A stretch of 64,000 nucleotides of DNA from Pseudofrankia nepalensis (lineage in GTDB: Bacteria; Actinomycetota; Actinomycetes; Frankiales; Frankiaceae). The position numbers were made by a program, and so were the translations under genes. This document shows, piece after piece, positions 16,736 through 25,508 of this stretch. The notes under the pieces were generated by a model. That model was not told the DNA's origin. It made no database searches and worked only from the letters and a program-made list of their open reading frames with translations. The first letter of the stretch is position 1. The number at the start of each line of letters is the position of its first letter. The DNA is taken from the NCBI RefSeq assembly GCF_016786305.1, contig NZ_JADWYV010000017.1; one strand, 5' to 3'.

Positions 16736-17761
16736 CTAGCGGCCGGCGGCGGGGTGGACCTTCGCCTCGGCCGGCTCGGTCAGGTTGGGGATGACCTCGT
16801 TCTCGATCAGCTTCAGGCTCTCCCAGGCGATAGCGGGCGGGATGCCGCCCATCATCGGGGTCAGGATGCCCAGGGCGAACGGGCCCTGGGCGCGCAGTTC
16901 CTCGGTGAACTGCTCCGGAGTCAGCACCCGGTACTGGCCGGTCGCGCGCAGCTCGTCCGCCGACTCGCAGGGCCTGAAGACGGTGGTCGCGGCACCGGGC
17001 CCGCCGGCGGCGATCCAGGCCCCGTAGGCGTTGGTCTCGTGCATCGCGTATGGCGCGATCTGCTCCCAGCCCGCGTCGACGTCTCTGGCGACGTGGGTGA
17101 AGGTGCCGGAACGGCCGAAGTGCGGCCCGGGATCGGGCCGTCCCAGCTTGATGGTCTCGTCGCGGTAGTGCTCCCAGCAACCGCCGTCGGTCGGGGTGAA
17201 CCCGATCTCCAGGCGCGCCGCGCGCCGGGCGGCGGCCTCGGAGCTGCCGCCCATGGTGATGCCGGGTCCCTTGGGGGAGTACGCCGCCGGGGTGACCCGC
17301 ACGGTGCGCCCTCGGTACTCGAACGGCTCCCCGGTCCAGGCCTGGCGCAGCGTCTGGATGACCTCGGTCACTCGCCTGGCGCGCTCCTTGGACGGAACAC
17401 CCAGCATCTCGAACTCGGCCGGCACGTAGCCTCCGGCCAGTACCAGGTCGAAGCGGCCCGCGGACAGATGGTCGAGGACGGCGGTGTCCTCGGCGAGCCG
17501 CAGCGGGTCGTAGAACGGCGCGATCAGGGCGGCGACCATGATCCGGACGTTCCTGGTCCGGGCCGCGAGCGCGGCCGACATGGTCAGCGGGCTCGGCAGG
17601 TACCCGTCGTCCGAGGTGTGGTGCTCCGACACCGCGACGCTGTAGAAGCCCAGCCGGTCGGCCCACTCGGCCATCTCGAGCGCCGCCTGGTAGCGCTCGG
17701 CCATGCTGGTTCCAGCTATCGGCGGGTTGCGGAAATCGAACCGCATCGTGAAGATCGCCAC
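16736..17761 (-). CDS. Luciferase-like (LLM class) monooxygenase/oxidoreductase
   Basis: 341 residues of TIM-barrel luciferase-like family using FMN or F420. It has MAERYQAALEMAEWADRLGFYSVAVSEHHTSDDGYLPSPLTMSAALAARTRNVRI-like order: the EHH active-site neighbourhood, then LDHLSAGRFDLVLAGGY typical of the family. The frame runs open for another 300 codons upstream over the divergent SDR gene, but GGAGGGAG precedes the GTG at 17761. It is divergent from the SDR at 17882, sharing the operator at 17827. Cofactor choice cannot be decided here. Confidence 0.85.
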   Translation of the reverse strand: MAIFTMRFDFRNPPIAGTSMAERYQAALEMAEWADRLGFYSVAVSEHHTSDDGYLPSPLTMSAALAARTRNVRIMVAALIAPFYDPLRLAEDTAVLDHLSAGRFDLVLAGGYVPAEFEMLGVPSKERARRVTEVIQTLRQAWTGEPFEYRGRTVRVTPAAYSPKGPGITMGGSSEAAARRAARLEIGFTPTDGGCWEHYRDETIKLGRPDPGPHFGRSGTFTHVARDVDAGWEQIAPYAMHETNAYGAWIAAGGPGAATTVFRPCESADELRATGQYRVLTPEQFTEELRAQGPFALGILTPMMGGIPPAIAWESLKLIENEVIPNLTEPAEAKVHPAAGR

Positions 17762-17826
17762 CTGGCTACTCCCTCCGTGGCGGCCATCACATTCGGCGAC
17801 CGTCACGGGGCGTGAGTGTACCAACA

Positions 17827-17842
17827 TTGACGTCGGTGTCAG
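17827..17842. promoter_or_regulatory. 16-bp palindrome, site 2 of the TYGACGTYGACGTCAA group
   Basis: TTGACGTCGGTGTCAG lies in the 120-bp divergent gap between the luciferase-like gene (start 17761) and the SDR gene (start 17882), so it could control both directions. Confidence 0.6.
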
Positions 17843-17881
17843 TACGGTCGAGGCCCGTACACACGTAGAAGGGTTGGGACG

Positions 17882-18658
17882 TTGGACCTGAACGGACGCG
17901 TAGCGATCGTGACCGGCGGCGGCGGCGGGCTCGGCGCGGCGACGGTGCGCCACCTCGTCGGCCTCGGCATGAAGGTCGTGATCGTCGACAAGTTCCCGGA
18001 CGCCGCGGAGGCGGTCGCCAAGGAGTTCGACGACAGCCAGGTCACGGCGGTCGGCGGCGACACGACGATCGACGACGACGTGGCGGCCGCCATCGCGGCT
18101 GGCAAGGCGCTCGGCACGATCTCGCTGCTGGTCAACGTCGCCGGCGGCGCGACCGGCGGCGGCCGGACCGTCGGCAAGGGCAACACCCCGCACGACAAGA
18201 ACGTGTTCGTGGACACGCTGGCGATGAACGCGACCGGCACCTTCAACGTGAGCCGCCTCGTCGCCGCCGGCGCCTTCGCCGACAACGAGCCGGACGAGTT
18301 CGGCCAGCGTGGCGTCATCGTCAACGTCGGCTCGCTCGCCGGCCTCGAGGGCCAGACCGGCCAGATCGCCTACGGCGCGGCCAAGGCCGCGGTCCTGGGC
18401 ATGACGCTGCCGATGGCCCGCGACCTCGCGCCGCTGGGCGTCCGGGTATGCGGCATCGCCCCCGGCACGATGGGCACCCCGAAGATGGAGAGCGTCCGCC
18501 CGGAGATGCTGGCGGCCCTCACCAAGGACATCGTCTTCCCGAAGCGGCTGGGCCGGCCGGAGGAGTTCGCGCTGCTGGTCGAGTCGATCGCCCGCAACCC
18601 GTACCTCAACGGCGAGAACATTCGCCTCGACGGCGCTCTGCGCTTCCCGGCCAAGTAG
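17882..18658 (+). CDS. SDR, 3-hydroxyacyl-CoA dehydrogenase type 2-like
   Basis: 258 residues of classical short-chain dehydrogenase. The cofactor loop is TGGGGGLG (about 13-20). The catalytic Tyr-Lys is in YGAAKAAV, and GIAPGTMGTPKM and the C-terminal NPYLNGENIRLDGALR closely follow type 2 (HSD10-like) 3-hydroxyacyl-CoA dehydrogenases. It likely oxidises a 3-hydroxyacyl-CoA in beta-oxidation. The start is a TTG at 17882 with AGAAGGG upstream. It is followed after 7 bases by the thioesterase gene, so they are co-transcribed. Confidence 0.87.
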   Translation: MDLNGRVAIVTGGGGGLGAATVRHLVGLGMKVVIVDKFPDAAEAVAKEFDDSQVTAVGGDTTIDDDVAAAIAAGKALGTISLLVNVAGGATGGGRTVGKGNTPHDKNVFVDTLAMNATGTFNVSRLVAAGAFADNEPDEFGQRGVIVNVGSLAGLEGQTGQIAYGAAKAAVLGMTLPMARDLAPLGVRVCGIAPGTMGTPKMESVRPEMLAALTKDIVFPKRLGRPEEFALLVESIARNPYLNGENIRLDGALRFPAK

Positions 18659-18665
18659 CCCGGCC

Positions 18666-19544
18666 GTGTTCACCGTTGACGCGGTTCTCGGCTCACTGGT
18701 CTTAGAACCGGTCGGCGAGGACCTCTACCGCGCGAACAGCATCCCCTCGCCCAACCCGGTGGTGGTCTTCGGCGGCCAACTGCTCGCCCAGTCGATCGCC
18801 GCGGCTCTGGCCGGCCAGAACGGCAAGACGGTCAAGACCCTGCACACCGTCTTCGCCCGGCCTGGCCGGCCCGACACGCCGCTCGACATCGCGGTGACGC
18901 GGCTGCACTCCGGCCGCAGCATGGCCAGCAGCGCGGTCACGATCAGCCAGGGCGGCAAGGTCATCTCCCAGTCGACCGTGCTGCTGTCCGCCGACGATCC
19001 GGACTTCATCCGGCACGGCGACACCCGGCCGGGCCTGGAGCCGCCGAAGCCGGGGGCCGAGGACACCGCCGGGCTCGGCGGGCACGGCGGCCAGGGCGCC
19101 GACGACCCGCCCGGGACCTGGCAGGTCAGCGTCGTCGGCGGGGTCGACATCTCCGACCCGGAGGCCGTCGGCCCGGCCGAGCTCGACGTGTGGACGCGCT
19201 GGCCGGGCGCGCCAGACGACGCGGGCAGCGCCCAGGCGCTGCTGGCGTTCGGCACGGACGGCTTCCTCATCGGGACGGCCATGCGGCCGCACGCCGGCGT
19301 CGGGCAGGCGCAGGCCCACCGCACCATCTCCACCGGTGTGCTTTCGCACACGATCACCTTCCACGAGCCCATCCCGGCGGGTGACTGGCTGCTGCTCGCG
19401 CACCGCAGCCCCTACGCCGGCAGAGGCCGGGGATACGGCCATGGCGACGTCTTCCGGGCCGATGGCGGCCTGGTGGCTTCCTTCGTCCAGGACAGCATGA
19501 TCCGTCCGATGGCGCCGGCGTCCGCCGGCACCCACCGCCTGTAA
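18666..19544 (+). CDS. Acyl-CoA thioesterase, TesB-like double hotdog
   Basis: 292 residues. The N-terminal hotdog has FGGQLLAQSIAAAL and the HTVFARPGRPDTPLDIAV segment; the C-terminal hotdog ends with ADGGLVASFVQDSMIR. Both are characteristic of acyl-CoA thioesterase II (TesB). It would release CoA from a dead-end or product thioester. The start is a GTG at 18666, 7 bases after the SDR stop. A Gly/Pro-rich loop around 120-140 is longer than in typical members. It precedes the operator and promoter of the thiolase gene. Confidence 0.87.
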   Translation: MFTVDAVLGSLVLEPVGEDLYRANSIPSPNPVVVFGGQLLAQSIAAALAGQNGKTVKTLHTVFARPGRPDTPLDIAVTRLHSGRSMASSAVTISQGGKVISQSTVLLSADDPDFIRHGDTRPGLEPPKPGAEDTAGLGGHGGQGADDPPGTWQVSVVGGVDISDPEAVGPAELDVWTRWPGAPDDAGSAQALLAFGTDGFLIGTAMRPHAGVGQAQAHRTISTGVLSHTITFHEPIPAGDWLLLAHRSPYAGRGRGYGHGDVFRADGGLVASFVQDSMIRPMAPASAGTHRL

Positions 19545-19600
19545 CTCCGGCGGCCCACTGCTGTGAGGACCGATGTCGCGCGGTCCGAGGTGGGCCTGTC

Positions 19601-19628
19601 TTGACATCGACGTCAATATTTCTATGCT
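19601..19628 (+). promoter_or_regulatory. Promoter with overlapping 16-bp operator (site 3)
   Basis: TTGACA at 19601-19606, a 16-base spacer and TATGCT at 19623-19628 form a good sigma-70-type promoter for the thiolase gene. The operator TTGACATCGACGTCAA (19601-19616) covers the -35 box and half the spacer, which argues for repression. Confidence 0.7.
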
Positions 19629-19705
19629 TGGGCCCGCACCCTCGATGCCTGACCCGGCACGCGGGGGCCCTGGTCCCACCAGGCCAGTAGAGGAGTGCTG
19701 TAGAC

Positions 19706-20887
19706 ATGCATGAAGCGGTGATCGTCTCGACCGCGCGCACGCCGGTGGGCACAGCCCGTAAGGGATCCCTGAACGACGTCGACGCGTTCGAGCTGGCGAC
19801 CCTGGTCGTCGGCGAGGCGGTCCGCCGGGCCGGCGTCGACCCGGAACTGGTCGACGACGTCGTCCTCGGCGAGGCGCTGTACGGCGGTGGGGACATCGCC
19901 AGGTACGCGGCCATCGAGGCCGGCCTCATCAACGCCCCCGGCGTCGCCCACAACCGGCACTGCGCCTCCGGCATGGCGGCGATCCAGACGGCCGCGGCCT
20001 CGATCATGACCGGGATGGACAAGGTCGTCGTCGCCGGCGGCACGAACTCGTCGTCCACCTCGCCGCGGGCCAAGCGTCGCGCGCCCGGCACCGACGACGT
20101 CGTCGACTGGTACTCGCCCACCCACCGCAACACACCCGAGGCCCCCAACTACGACATGTCCATCACGGTCGGCTGGAACGCCGCCGTGAAGGCCGGGCTG
20201 TCCCGCCACGACCTGGACGCCTGGGCGCTGCGCTCGCACCAGCGCGCGGTGGCCGGCATCGACGCGGGCAGCTTCAAGGAGGAGATCGTCCCGGTCGAGG
20301 TGACCCGCCGTGACGGGACCACCTTCTCCTTCGACACCGACGAGCACCCACGTCGCGACACCAGCCTGGAGAGGCTGGGCGCGCTCAAGGTGCTGCACCC
20401 CGAGATCGAGGGCTTCAGCATCACCGCGGGCAACGCCTCGGGCACCAACGACGGCGCGGGCGCCGTGGTGCTCACCTCCCGCGCGTTCGCCGAGGCGAAC
20501 GGGCTCGAGCCGCTCGCGGTGATCCGGTCCTGGGCGTCGGTCGGCGTCCCGCCGGCGGAGACCGGCCTCGCCCCGGTCAGGGCGATCCCGAAGGCGCTGG
20601 AGCGCGCCGGCCTCGGCATCGCGGACGTGACGCTCTGGGAGATCAACGAGGCGTTCGCCTCGGTGCCCGCGGCCGCCTGCAAGCTGCTGGGGATCGACGA
20701 CGAGATCGTCAACATCCTCGGCAGCGGCTGCAGCCTCGGCCACCCGATCGCCATGACCGGCACCCGACAGATCGTCACGTTGACCCACGAGTTGCGTCGC
20801 CGCGGTGGCGGCGTGGCCGTGTCGTCGATGTGCGCCGGTGGCGGCATGGCGAGCGCCGTCGTGTTCGAGGTGCCTGCCGTGAGCTGA
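19706..20887 (+). CDS. Thiolase (acetyl-CoA acyltransferase)
   Basis: 393 residues, normal thiolase length. All catalytic residues are present: nucleophile Cys86 in NRHCASGMAA, His in GCSLGHPIAMTG and the second Cys in SSMCAGGGMASAVVFE. It therefore should carry out true beta-ketothiolysis, unlike the two Ltp2-like proteins in this window. The ATG at 19706 lies 78 bp after the promoter/operator at 19601-19628. It is probably the last step of the SDR/thioesterase/thiolase group. Confidence 0.92.
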   Translation: MHEAVIVSTARTPVGTARKGSLNDVDAFELATLVVGEAVRRAGVDPELVDDVVLGEALYGGGDIARYAAIEAGLINAPGVAHNRHCASGMAAIQTAAASIMTGMDKVVVAGGTNSSSTSPRAKRRAPGTDDVVDWYSPTHRNTPEAPNYDMSITVGWNAAVKAGLSRHDLDAWALRSHQRAVAGIDAGSFKEEIVPVEVTRRDGTTFSFDTDEHPRRDTSLERLGALKVLHPEIEGFSITAGNASGTNDGAGAVVLTSRAFAEANGLEPLAVIRSWASVGVPPAETGLAPVRAIPKALERAGLGIADVTLWEINEAFASVPAAACKLLGIDDEIVNILGSGCSLGHPIAMTGTRQIVTLTHELRRRGGGVAVSSMCAGGGMASAVVFEVPAVS

Positions 20888-21462
20888 TTTCCGGCCGAGC
20901 TCGCCTGGCTGGGCGCCGGATGTTCCGGCACCAGCCAACCACGAGGAGCCGGAAAGTTTTCCGTCAGCGGCCTGGCGCGTACGTCGTGTACGGCCAGTGC
21001 CGCCTGACGGAGCCCGGATGATCCCAAGCCATGAAGAGGGCAACTTGATGAAGCTGCGCTCCGGGTTAGTTCGGTTAGAGACCACCGGTGTCGCGCCGAG
21101 ATTGTTGGTGTGAAGAAAATCACCGGACTGGGCTCCATCGTCCCGCGGAGCGCGGTCCCGTGGAGTTCGAAGGACGGTACGAACTCCACCGAGACGACGA
21201 TCGGTCTCTGCAAGGACAAGACCGGTCAAGCGGTTGTCTACAGGTAACGACGCCATGAAAGACGTGGGCGGGCTGTTCGCGGAGTGGATGGGGAGACCGA
21301 CACAGAGCTGTCGGATACCGCCGAGTACGGTTGGATCGCCGCTGATACACGGCCGACAAGCCGTTCACCTGCTGGTCGAACGCGAATCGGCACTACGGCA
21401 GGCCGACCGCGGTCGACTTCTCATGACCATCTTCAACACATAACCGGGACGGCAACCACGTC
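20888..21462. other. Long untranslated stretch before the Liv operon
   Basis: 575 bases without a supported gene. After a GC hairpin region near 20895-20940, composition becomes more balanced from about 21030 on, unlike coding DNA in this window. It contains the inverted repeat at 21161-21188. Short frames (for example 21234-21443) lack ribosome binding sites and known motifs. It is likely the promoter and leader of the transporter operon. Confidence 0.4.
21161..21188. repeat. Perfect 9-bp inverted repeat with 10-base spacer
   Basis: TGGAGTTCG at 21161-21169 and CGAACTCCA at 21180-21188 are perfect complements. They lie 275 bp upstream of the Liv operon and could be a protein-binding site or a leader hairpin. 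Confidence 0.5.
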
Positions 21463-23715
21463 ATGGCCGACACGTCCTTGGCCCACGATCTTTTCAAAGC
21501 GATATTGCAGGGCACTCCGCCCGGCGCCGTGTATGCCCTTGTGGCGGTGGGCTTCGTCCTGACCTACAAGACCTCGGGCGTCTTCAACCTCGCGTTCGGT
21601 GCGCAGGCGTACGTGTCGGCCGCGATGTACTTCAAGGCGCGGGAGGACTGGGACTGGCCGACGGTCCCCGCTGTCATCCTGGCCGTCTTCGTCCTGGCGC
21701 CCGTTCTGGGGCTGGTACTGGAGCGGCTGATCTTCCGACCGCTCCGGTCGGCGTCGGCGGTGTCGAAGCTGGTGGTGTCCATCGGGCTCGCGGTCGCGAT
21801 CCCCAGCCTCTTCGACATCGTCTTCAGGTTCGAGCCCAAGTCGGGGGCGACTCCCGAGGGCATCGTCCCCGACGGGGCGAACGTCTTCTACGACCCGTTC
21901 GGGATCTACTCGTTCAGCCGTGACGAGCTCGTCCAGATGGGCGTCGCCGTCGTCGCGGTGCTCGCGCTCGGCGCGCTGTTCCGCTTCGGTGACCTGGGCC
22001 TGCGGATGCGCGCCGTGGTCGAGAGCCCGAAGATGACCGAGCTCAACGGTATCGCCGCCGACCGGGTCTCGGCGTTCTCCTGGGCGCTGTCGTCGCTGTT
22101 CGCCGGCCTCGCCGGGGTGCTCATCGCGCCTCGGTTCAACACGCTGTCGAACGCCGACTTCTTCAGCCTCATGGTCGTCGCGATCGCCGCGGCCGCCGTG
22201 GGCCTGCTCGTCAGCCTGCCGCGGGCCCTGGCCGGTGGCCTCAGCCTTGGCATCGTGATCGCGCTGCTCAACACGTTCCTGCCCCGCTGGGCCGGCGACG
22301 GCGGCGTGATGAAGATGGTGCAGGACAACCTGACGCCATCCGTGCCGTTCGTGGTGCTGTTCGGCGTGGTCGTGCTGGTCCCGAGCATCCGCAAGGCCCG
22401 GGAGTCGGCCGACCCGCTCTCCGGCGTCGAGCCGCCGCCCGCGTCCGTGTACCGCCGCGTCCGGGACCCGCGGGCCGTGCTGACCGGGAAGCTCGTCTCG
22501 CTGGCCGCGCTGCTCGTCGTCGCGATCATCGTGCTCGCGGCGGGCAACGAGCTGTGGGTCTACCTGGTGACCCAGGCGGTCGCGATCGCGATCATCTTCC
22601 TGTCCATCGTGGTCATCACCGGCATGGCCGGGCAGATCTCGCTGTGCCAAGGCACGTTCGCGGCGATCGGCGCATTCACGGTCTACCAGCTGGTCGAGCG
22701 CTACAACCTGTCGGTGATAGTGGCGGCGCTGGTCGGCGCGCTGATCGCGGCCGCCGTGGCCGCCGTCCTCGCGCTTCCGGTCCGGCGTCTCGGCGGCATC
22801 TGGGTGGCGATCGCGACGATGGCGTTCGCCTACGCCTTCGACGCCGTCGGCGTGAAGCTGTCCTGGATCGGCGGCGGCGACGCCGCCGCGCTCCAGGGCA
22901 CGGACGTGCCCCGGCCGCTGCTCGGCCCGTGGGACCTGGCGAACGACAAGTACTTCCTGGTGTTCGCGGTGCTCGTGCTCGTCGTCGCCGCGCTCGCCGT
23001 CTCCGCCCTCTCACGCGGCACCTTCGGCCGGACCCTGGTGGCGCTGCGCGGCAGCGAGCTGGCGTCCGGCTCGATCGGCATCTCCGCGGCCAGGGCCCGG
23101 CTCGTGGCGTTCGCCGTGTCGGCGTTCATCGCCGGCCTCGGTGGCTCGGTACTCGCGATGCTGAACGAGGGCGTCGACTACGACAACAACTTCAAGCCGT
23201 TCGCGGCGATGTTCTGGGTGGTCCTCGTCGTCGTCCTCGGCGCGCGCTCCATCAAGGGAGCGCTGACCGCGGCCGCGGCGTTCTCGCTGTTCGCCGAGCT
23301 GGTCTTCGTCGGCTCGCTGTTCGGCTGGTTCATCGGCGGCACGGACAACCTGCCCGACCACCTCGGCCCGATCTCGCTGTGGCCGTTCCCCAGCAAGTGG
23401 ATGTACGTGCTGTTCGGCCTGGCGGCGATCCAGTTCGCCCGCCACCCGGAGGGCCTGGCGGAGCGGAGCTCGTCCAAGCCCTCGCTGGTGGAGAAGCTGT
23501 TCACCCGCTTCCGTCCGCTGCCCGTCGCTCCCGACGCCGGCGGAGGCTCCGCGCCGGCCGCGGTCGCGGCCACCGGCGGCGGGCCCCGGGGCGGCGCCGG
23601 CAGATCGACGGCGACCGCCGTGCCTGAACCGGTCACCATAGGCGCGAACCGCGCCGCGGCCGACGCCGCGCCGAACGACGCCCCGGCGGCGCGGACGGAG
23701 GGCAAGGGCCGATGA
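21463..23715 (+). CDS. Liv-type ABC transporter permease, LivH-LivM fusion
   Basis: 750 residues containing both membrane subunits of a branched-chain amino-acid-type importer. The LivH part (about 1-290) has GAVYALVAVGFVLTYKTSGVFNLAFGAQ. The LivM part (about 345-660) has GMAGQISLCQGTFAAIGAF and the ISAARARLVAFAVSAFIAGLGG cytoplasmic loop. The last 70 residues form an Ala/Pro-rich soluble tail. Many alternating hydrophobic segments support a membrane protein. ATP-binding genes follow with 4-bp overlaps. There is no adjacent substrate-binding protein gene. Such transporters in catabolic clusters often import organic acids rather than amino acids. Confidence 0.9.
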   Translation: MADTSLAHDLFKAILQGTPPGAVYALVAVGFVLTYKTSGVFNLAFGAQAYVSAAMYFKAREDWDWPTVPAVILAVFVLAPVLGLVLERLIFRPLRSASAVSKLVVSIGLAVAIPSLFDIVFRFEPKSGATPEGIVPDGANVFYDPFGIYSFSRDELVQMGVAVVAVLALGALFRFGDLGLRMRAVVESPKMTELNGIAADRVSAFSWALSSLFAGLAGVLIAPRFNTLSNADFFSLMVVAIAAAAVGLLVSLPRALAGGLSLGIVIALLNTFLPRWAGDGGVMKMVQDNLTPSVPFVVLFGVVVLVPSIRKARESADPLSGVEPPPASVYRRVRDPRAVLTGKLVSLAALLVVAIIVLAAGNELWVYLVTQAVAIAIIFLSIVVITGMAGQISLCQGTFAAIGAFTVYQLVERYNLSVIVAALVGALIAAAVAAVLALPVRRLGGIWVAIATMAFAYAFDAVGVKLSWIGGGDAAALQGTDVPRPLLGPWDLANDKYFLVFAVLVLVVAALAVSALSRGTFGRTLVALRGSELASGSIGISAARARLVAFAVSAFIAGLGGSVLAMLNEGVDYDNNFKPFAAMFWVVLVVVLGARSIKGALTAAAAFSLFAELVFVGSLFGWFIGGTDNLPDHLGPISLWPFPSKWMYVLFGLAAIQFARHPEGLAERSSSKPSLVEKLFTRFRPLPVAPDAGGGSAPAAVAATGGGPRGGAGRSTATAVPEPVTIGANRAAADAAPNDAPAARTEGKGR

Positions 23716-24620
23716 CCCCGACTGTGGCCACTGGAGGCCCCGTGTCGACAGGATCCCCGGTGTCGACTGGGGCCCCGGTGCTGCGCGCGAGCGGCATCAC
23801 CAAGAAGTTCGCCGGCATCACCGCGCTGCATGACGTGAGCATGCAGATCAACGAGGGCGAGCGGGTCGGTCTGATCGGCCCGAACGGCGCCGGCAAGACG
23901 ACGTTCTTCAACTGCCTGCTCGGAGTGATCCCGACCAACGGCGGCACGGTGGAGATCGCCGGTACCGACGCCACCCGGCTGCCCCTGCACAAGCGCGCCA
24001 AGCTGGGACTGGGGCGCACGTTCCAGCGCATCGAGCTGTTCCCGGACTGCACCGTGCGCGACCACCTGTTCATCGCGGAACGGGTGCGGCGAGGGAGCGG
24101 GCGGCTGTGGAAGGACGTCATTGGCCGAGGCGGCCCCAGCAAGGAGGAGCTCGCCCGCTGCGACGAGGTCCTCGAGCTGCTCGGCCTCGGCGGCCTCGCC
24201 GAGGAGCCGATCGAGCGGCTCAGCCTCGGGCAGGGCCGGCTCGTCGAGGTCGGCCGGGCGCTGATGACCGAGCCGAAGCTGCTGCTGCTCGACGAGCCCT
24301 CCTCGGGCCTCGACCGGCCCGAGGTGGCGGCGCTGGCCAAGACCCTCGAGGACGTCCAGGCCGAGCAGGGCTTCTCGATCCTGCTCGTCGAGCACGACGT
24401 CGAGCTGGTCAGCAACTTCACCACCCGGTCCTACGTGCTCGACTTCGGCCGGCTGATCGCCGAGGGCCCGACCCGTGAGATCCTCGCGAGCGACGTGGTC
24501 CGCGCGGCCTACCTCGGCGACTTCGAGGTCGCCGAGTCGGAGCTCGACGAGTCCGAGCTGGCCGAGCTCCACGACCTCGAGGTGGACGCCGGCGACGCTG
24601 ACGTGGAGGTGGCGAAGTGA
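23712..24620 (+). CDS. Liv-type ABC transporter ATP-binding protein (LivG-like)
   Basis: 302 residues. Walker A GPNGAGKTT (about 59-67), signature LSLGQGRLVEVGRAL, Walker B LLLLDEPSSGLD and the switch His in VEHDVELV. The ATG overlaps the permease stop (ATGA), so it is translationally coupled. Odd feature: the N-terminus carries a tandem repeat PVSTGS/PVSTGA before the first beta-strand, so a downstream start is conceivable. The C-terminal 30 residues are highly acidic. Confidence 0.92.
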   Translation: MTPTVATGGPVSTGSPVSTGAPVLRASGITKKFAGITALHDVSMQINEGERVGLIGPNGAGKTTFFNCLLGVIPTNGGTVEIAGTDATRLPLHKRAKLGLGRTFQRIELFPDCTVRDHLFIAERVRRGSGRLWKDVIGRGGPSKEELARCDEVLELLGLGGLAEEPIERLSLGQGRLVEVGRALMTEPKLLLLDEPSSGLDRPEVAALAKTLEDVQAEQGFSILLVEHDVELVSNFTTRSYVLDFGRLIAEGPTREILASDVVRAAYLGDFEVAESELDESELAELHDLEVDAGDADVEVAK

Positions 24621-25381
24621 CCGCGGCGGTGACCCGGGCGGCGGCGGGCCGTCCCGCGCGGGGCGAGGCCCCCGTTCTCGAGCTGGCCTCCGTGTCGGCC
24701 GCCTACGGGCCGTTCCGCGCGCTCTTCGACGTCTCGCTGACCCTGGCCAGGGGCGAGGCGCTGGCGCTGGTGGGCTCCAACGGCGCGGGCAAGACCACGG
24801 TCGCCCGGGTCGTGTCGGGCCTGGTGACGCCCTCGGCGGGCAGGGTCCTCGTCGACGGGGCGGACCTGACCGCGGCGAGGGCCAAGCCGTACCACTTCGC
24901 GCGCGCCGGCATCGCGCACGCGACCGAGGGACGGTCGGTCTTCGCGACGCTGTCGGTCGAGGAGAACCTGACGCTGTCGTTCCGCCGGGCCCGCGGCCGC
25001 GGCGGGGTGCGCGGCGGCCTGGAGCTCGCCTACGAGGCGTTCCCGGTGCTCGGCCGGCGCCGCAAGCAGCTCGCCGGGACCATGTCGGGTGGCGAGCAGC
25101 GGATGCTGTCGATGGCCCGGGTCCTGGTCGAGAAGCCCAAGGTGCTCGTCGCCGACGAGCTCTCCCTCGGGCTGGCCCCCAAGATCGTGGGGGAGCTGTA
25201 CGCGAGCCTCGCCCGGCTGCGCGCCGAGGGCGTCTCGCTGCTCATCGTCGAGCAGCACGTCGGCCACGCGCTGCGGCTGTGCGACCGGGTCGCGGTGCTC
25301 GGCCACGGCCACGTCACCTGGTCGGGCCCCGCCGCCGAGGCCACCGGCATCGTCACGCGGGCCTTCGCCCCGGCCGGCTGA
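24617..25381 (+). CDS. Liv-type ABC transporter ATP-binding protein (LivF-like)
   Basis: 254 residues with Walker A GSNGAGKTT, signature MSGGEQRMLSMARVL, Walker B VLVADELSLGLAP and VEQHVGHAL. The GTG start overlaps the preceding stop (GTGA). It is the last gene of the operon and is followed by a strong hairpin terminator at 25447-25486. The operon thus codes fused permeases plus two ATPases but no binding protein. It may share the lipoprotein encoded at 41371 or one elsewhere in the genome. Confidence 0.92.
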   Translation: MTAAVTRAAAGRPARGEAPVLELASVSAAYGPFRALFDVSLTLARGEALALVGSNGAGKTTVARVVSGLVTPSAGRVLVDGADLTAARAKPYHFARAGIAHATEGRSVFATLSVEENLTLSFRRARGRGGVRGGLELAYEAFPVLGRRRKQLAGTMSGGEQRMLSMARVLVEKPKVLVADELSLGLAPKIVGELYASLARLRAEGVSLLIVEQHVGHALRLCDRVAVLGHGHVTWSGPAAEATGIVTRAFAPAG

Positions 25382-25446
25382 GCGGGTCCCCGGAAAGCCG
25401 CCTCGACGCGGCCGACGGCTATCGACGGCGCGGACGACGGAAGACG

Positions 25447-25486
25447 ACGGAAACGGCCGCCAGGAGATCCTGGCGGCCGTTTCCGT
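25447..25486. terminator. Perfect 18-bp stem hairpin, bidirectional terminator
   Basis: Arms 47-64 and 69-86 of 254xx pair perfectly around the loop AGAT (core arm GGAAACGGCCGCCAGG). It lies between the end of the plus-strand transporter operon (25381) and the end of the minus-strand SDR (25509). Confidence 0.8.
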
Positions 25487-25508
25487 GGGAGGCGGTGGGC
25501 CGGCCCGC

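Noticed and set aside
17074..17090. Further copy of the GACGTC palindrome
   Set aside because: It lies inside the luciferase-like gene, matches only the core and is expected by chance at this GC content.
17762..18673. 300-codon upstream extension of the luciferase-like gene
   Set aside because: It lies antisense to the SDR gene and has no ribosome binding site, whereas the GTG at 17761 has a strong one.
21234..21443. Possible small gene in the leader of the Liv operon
   Set aside because: Two overlapping plus-strand frames compete, neither has a ribosome binding site or family likeness.
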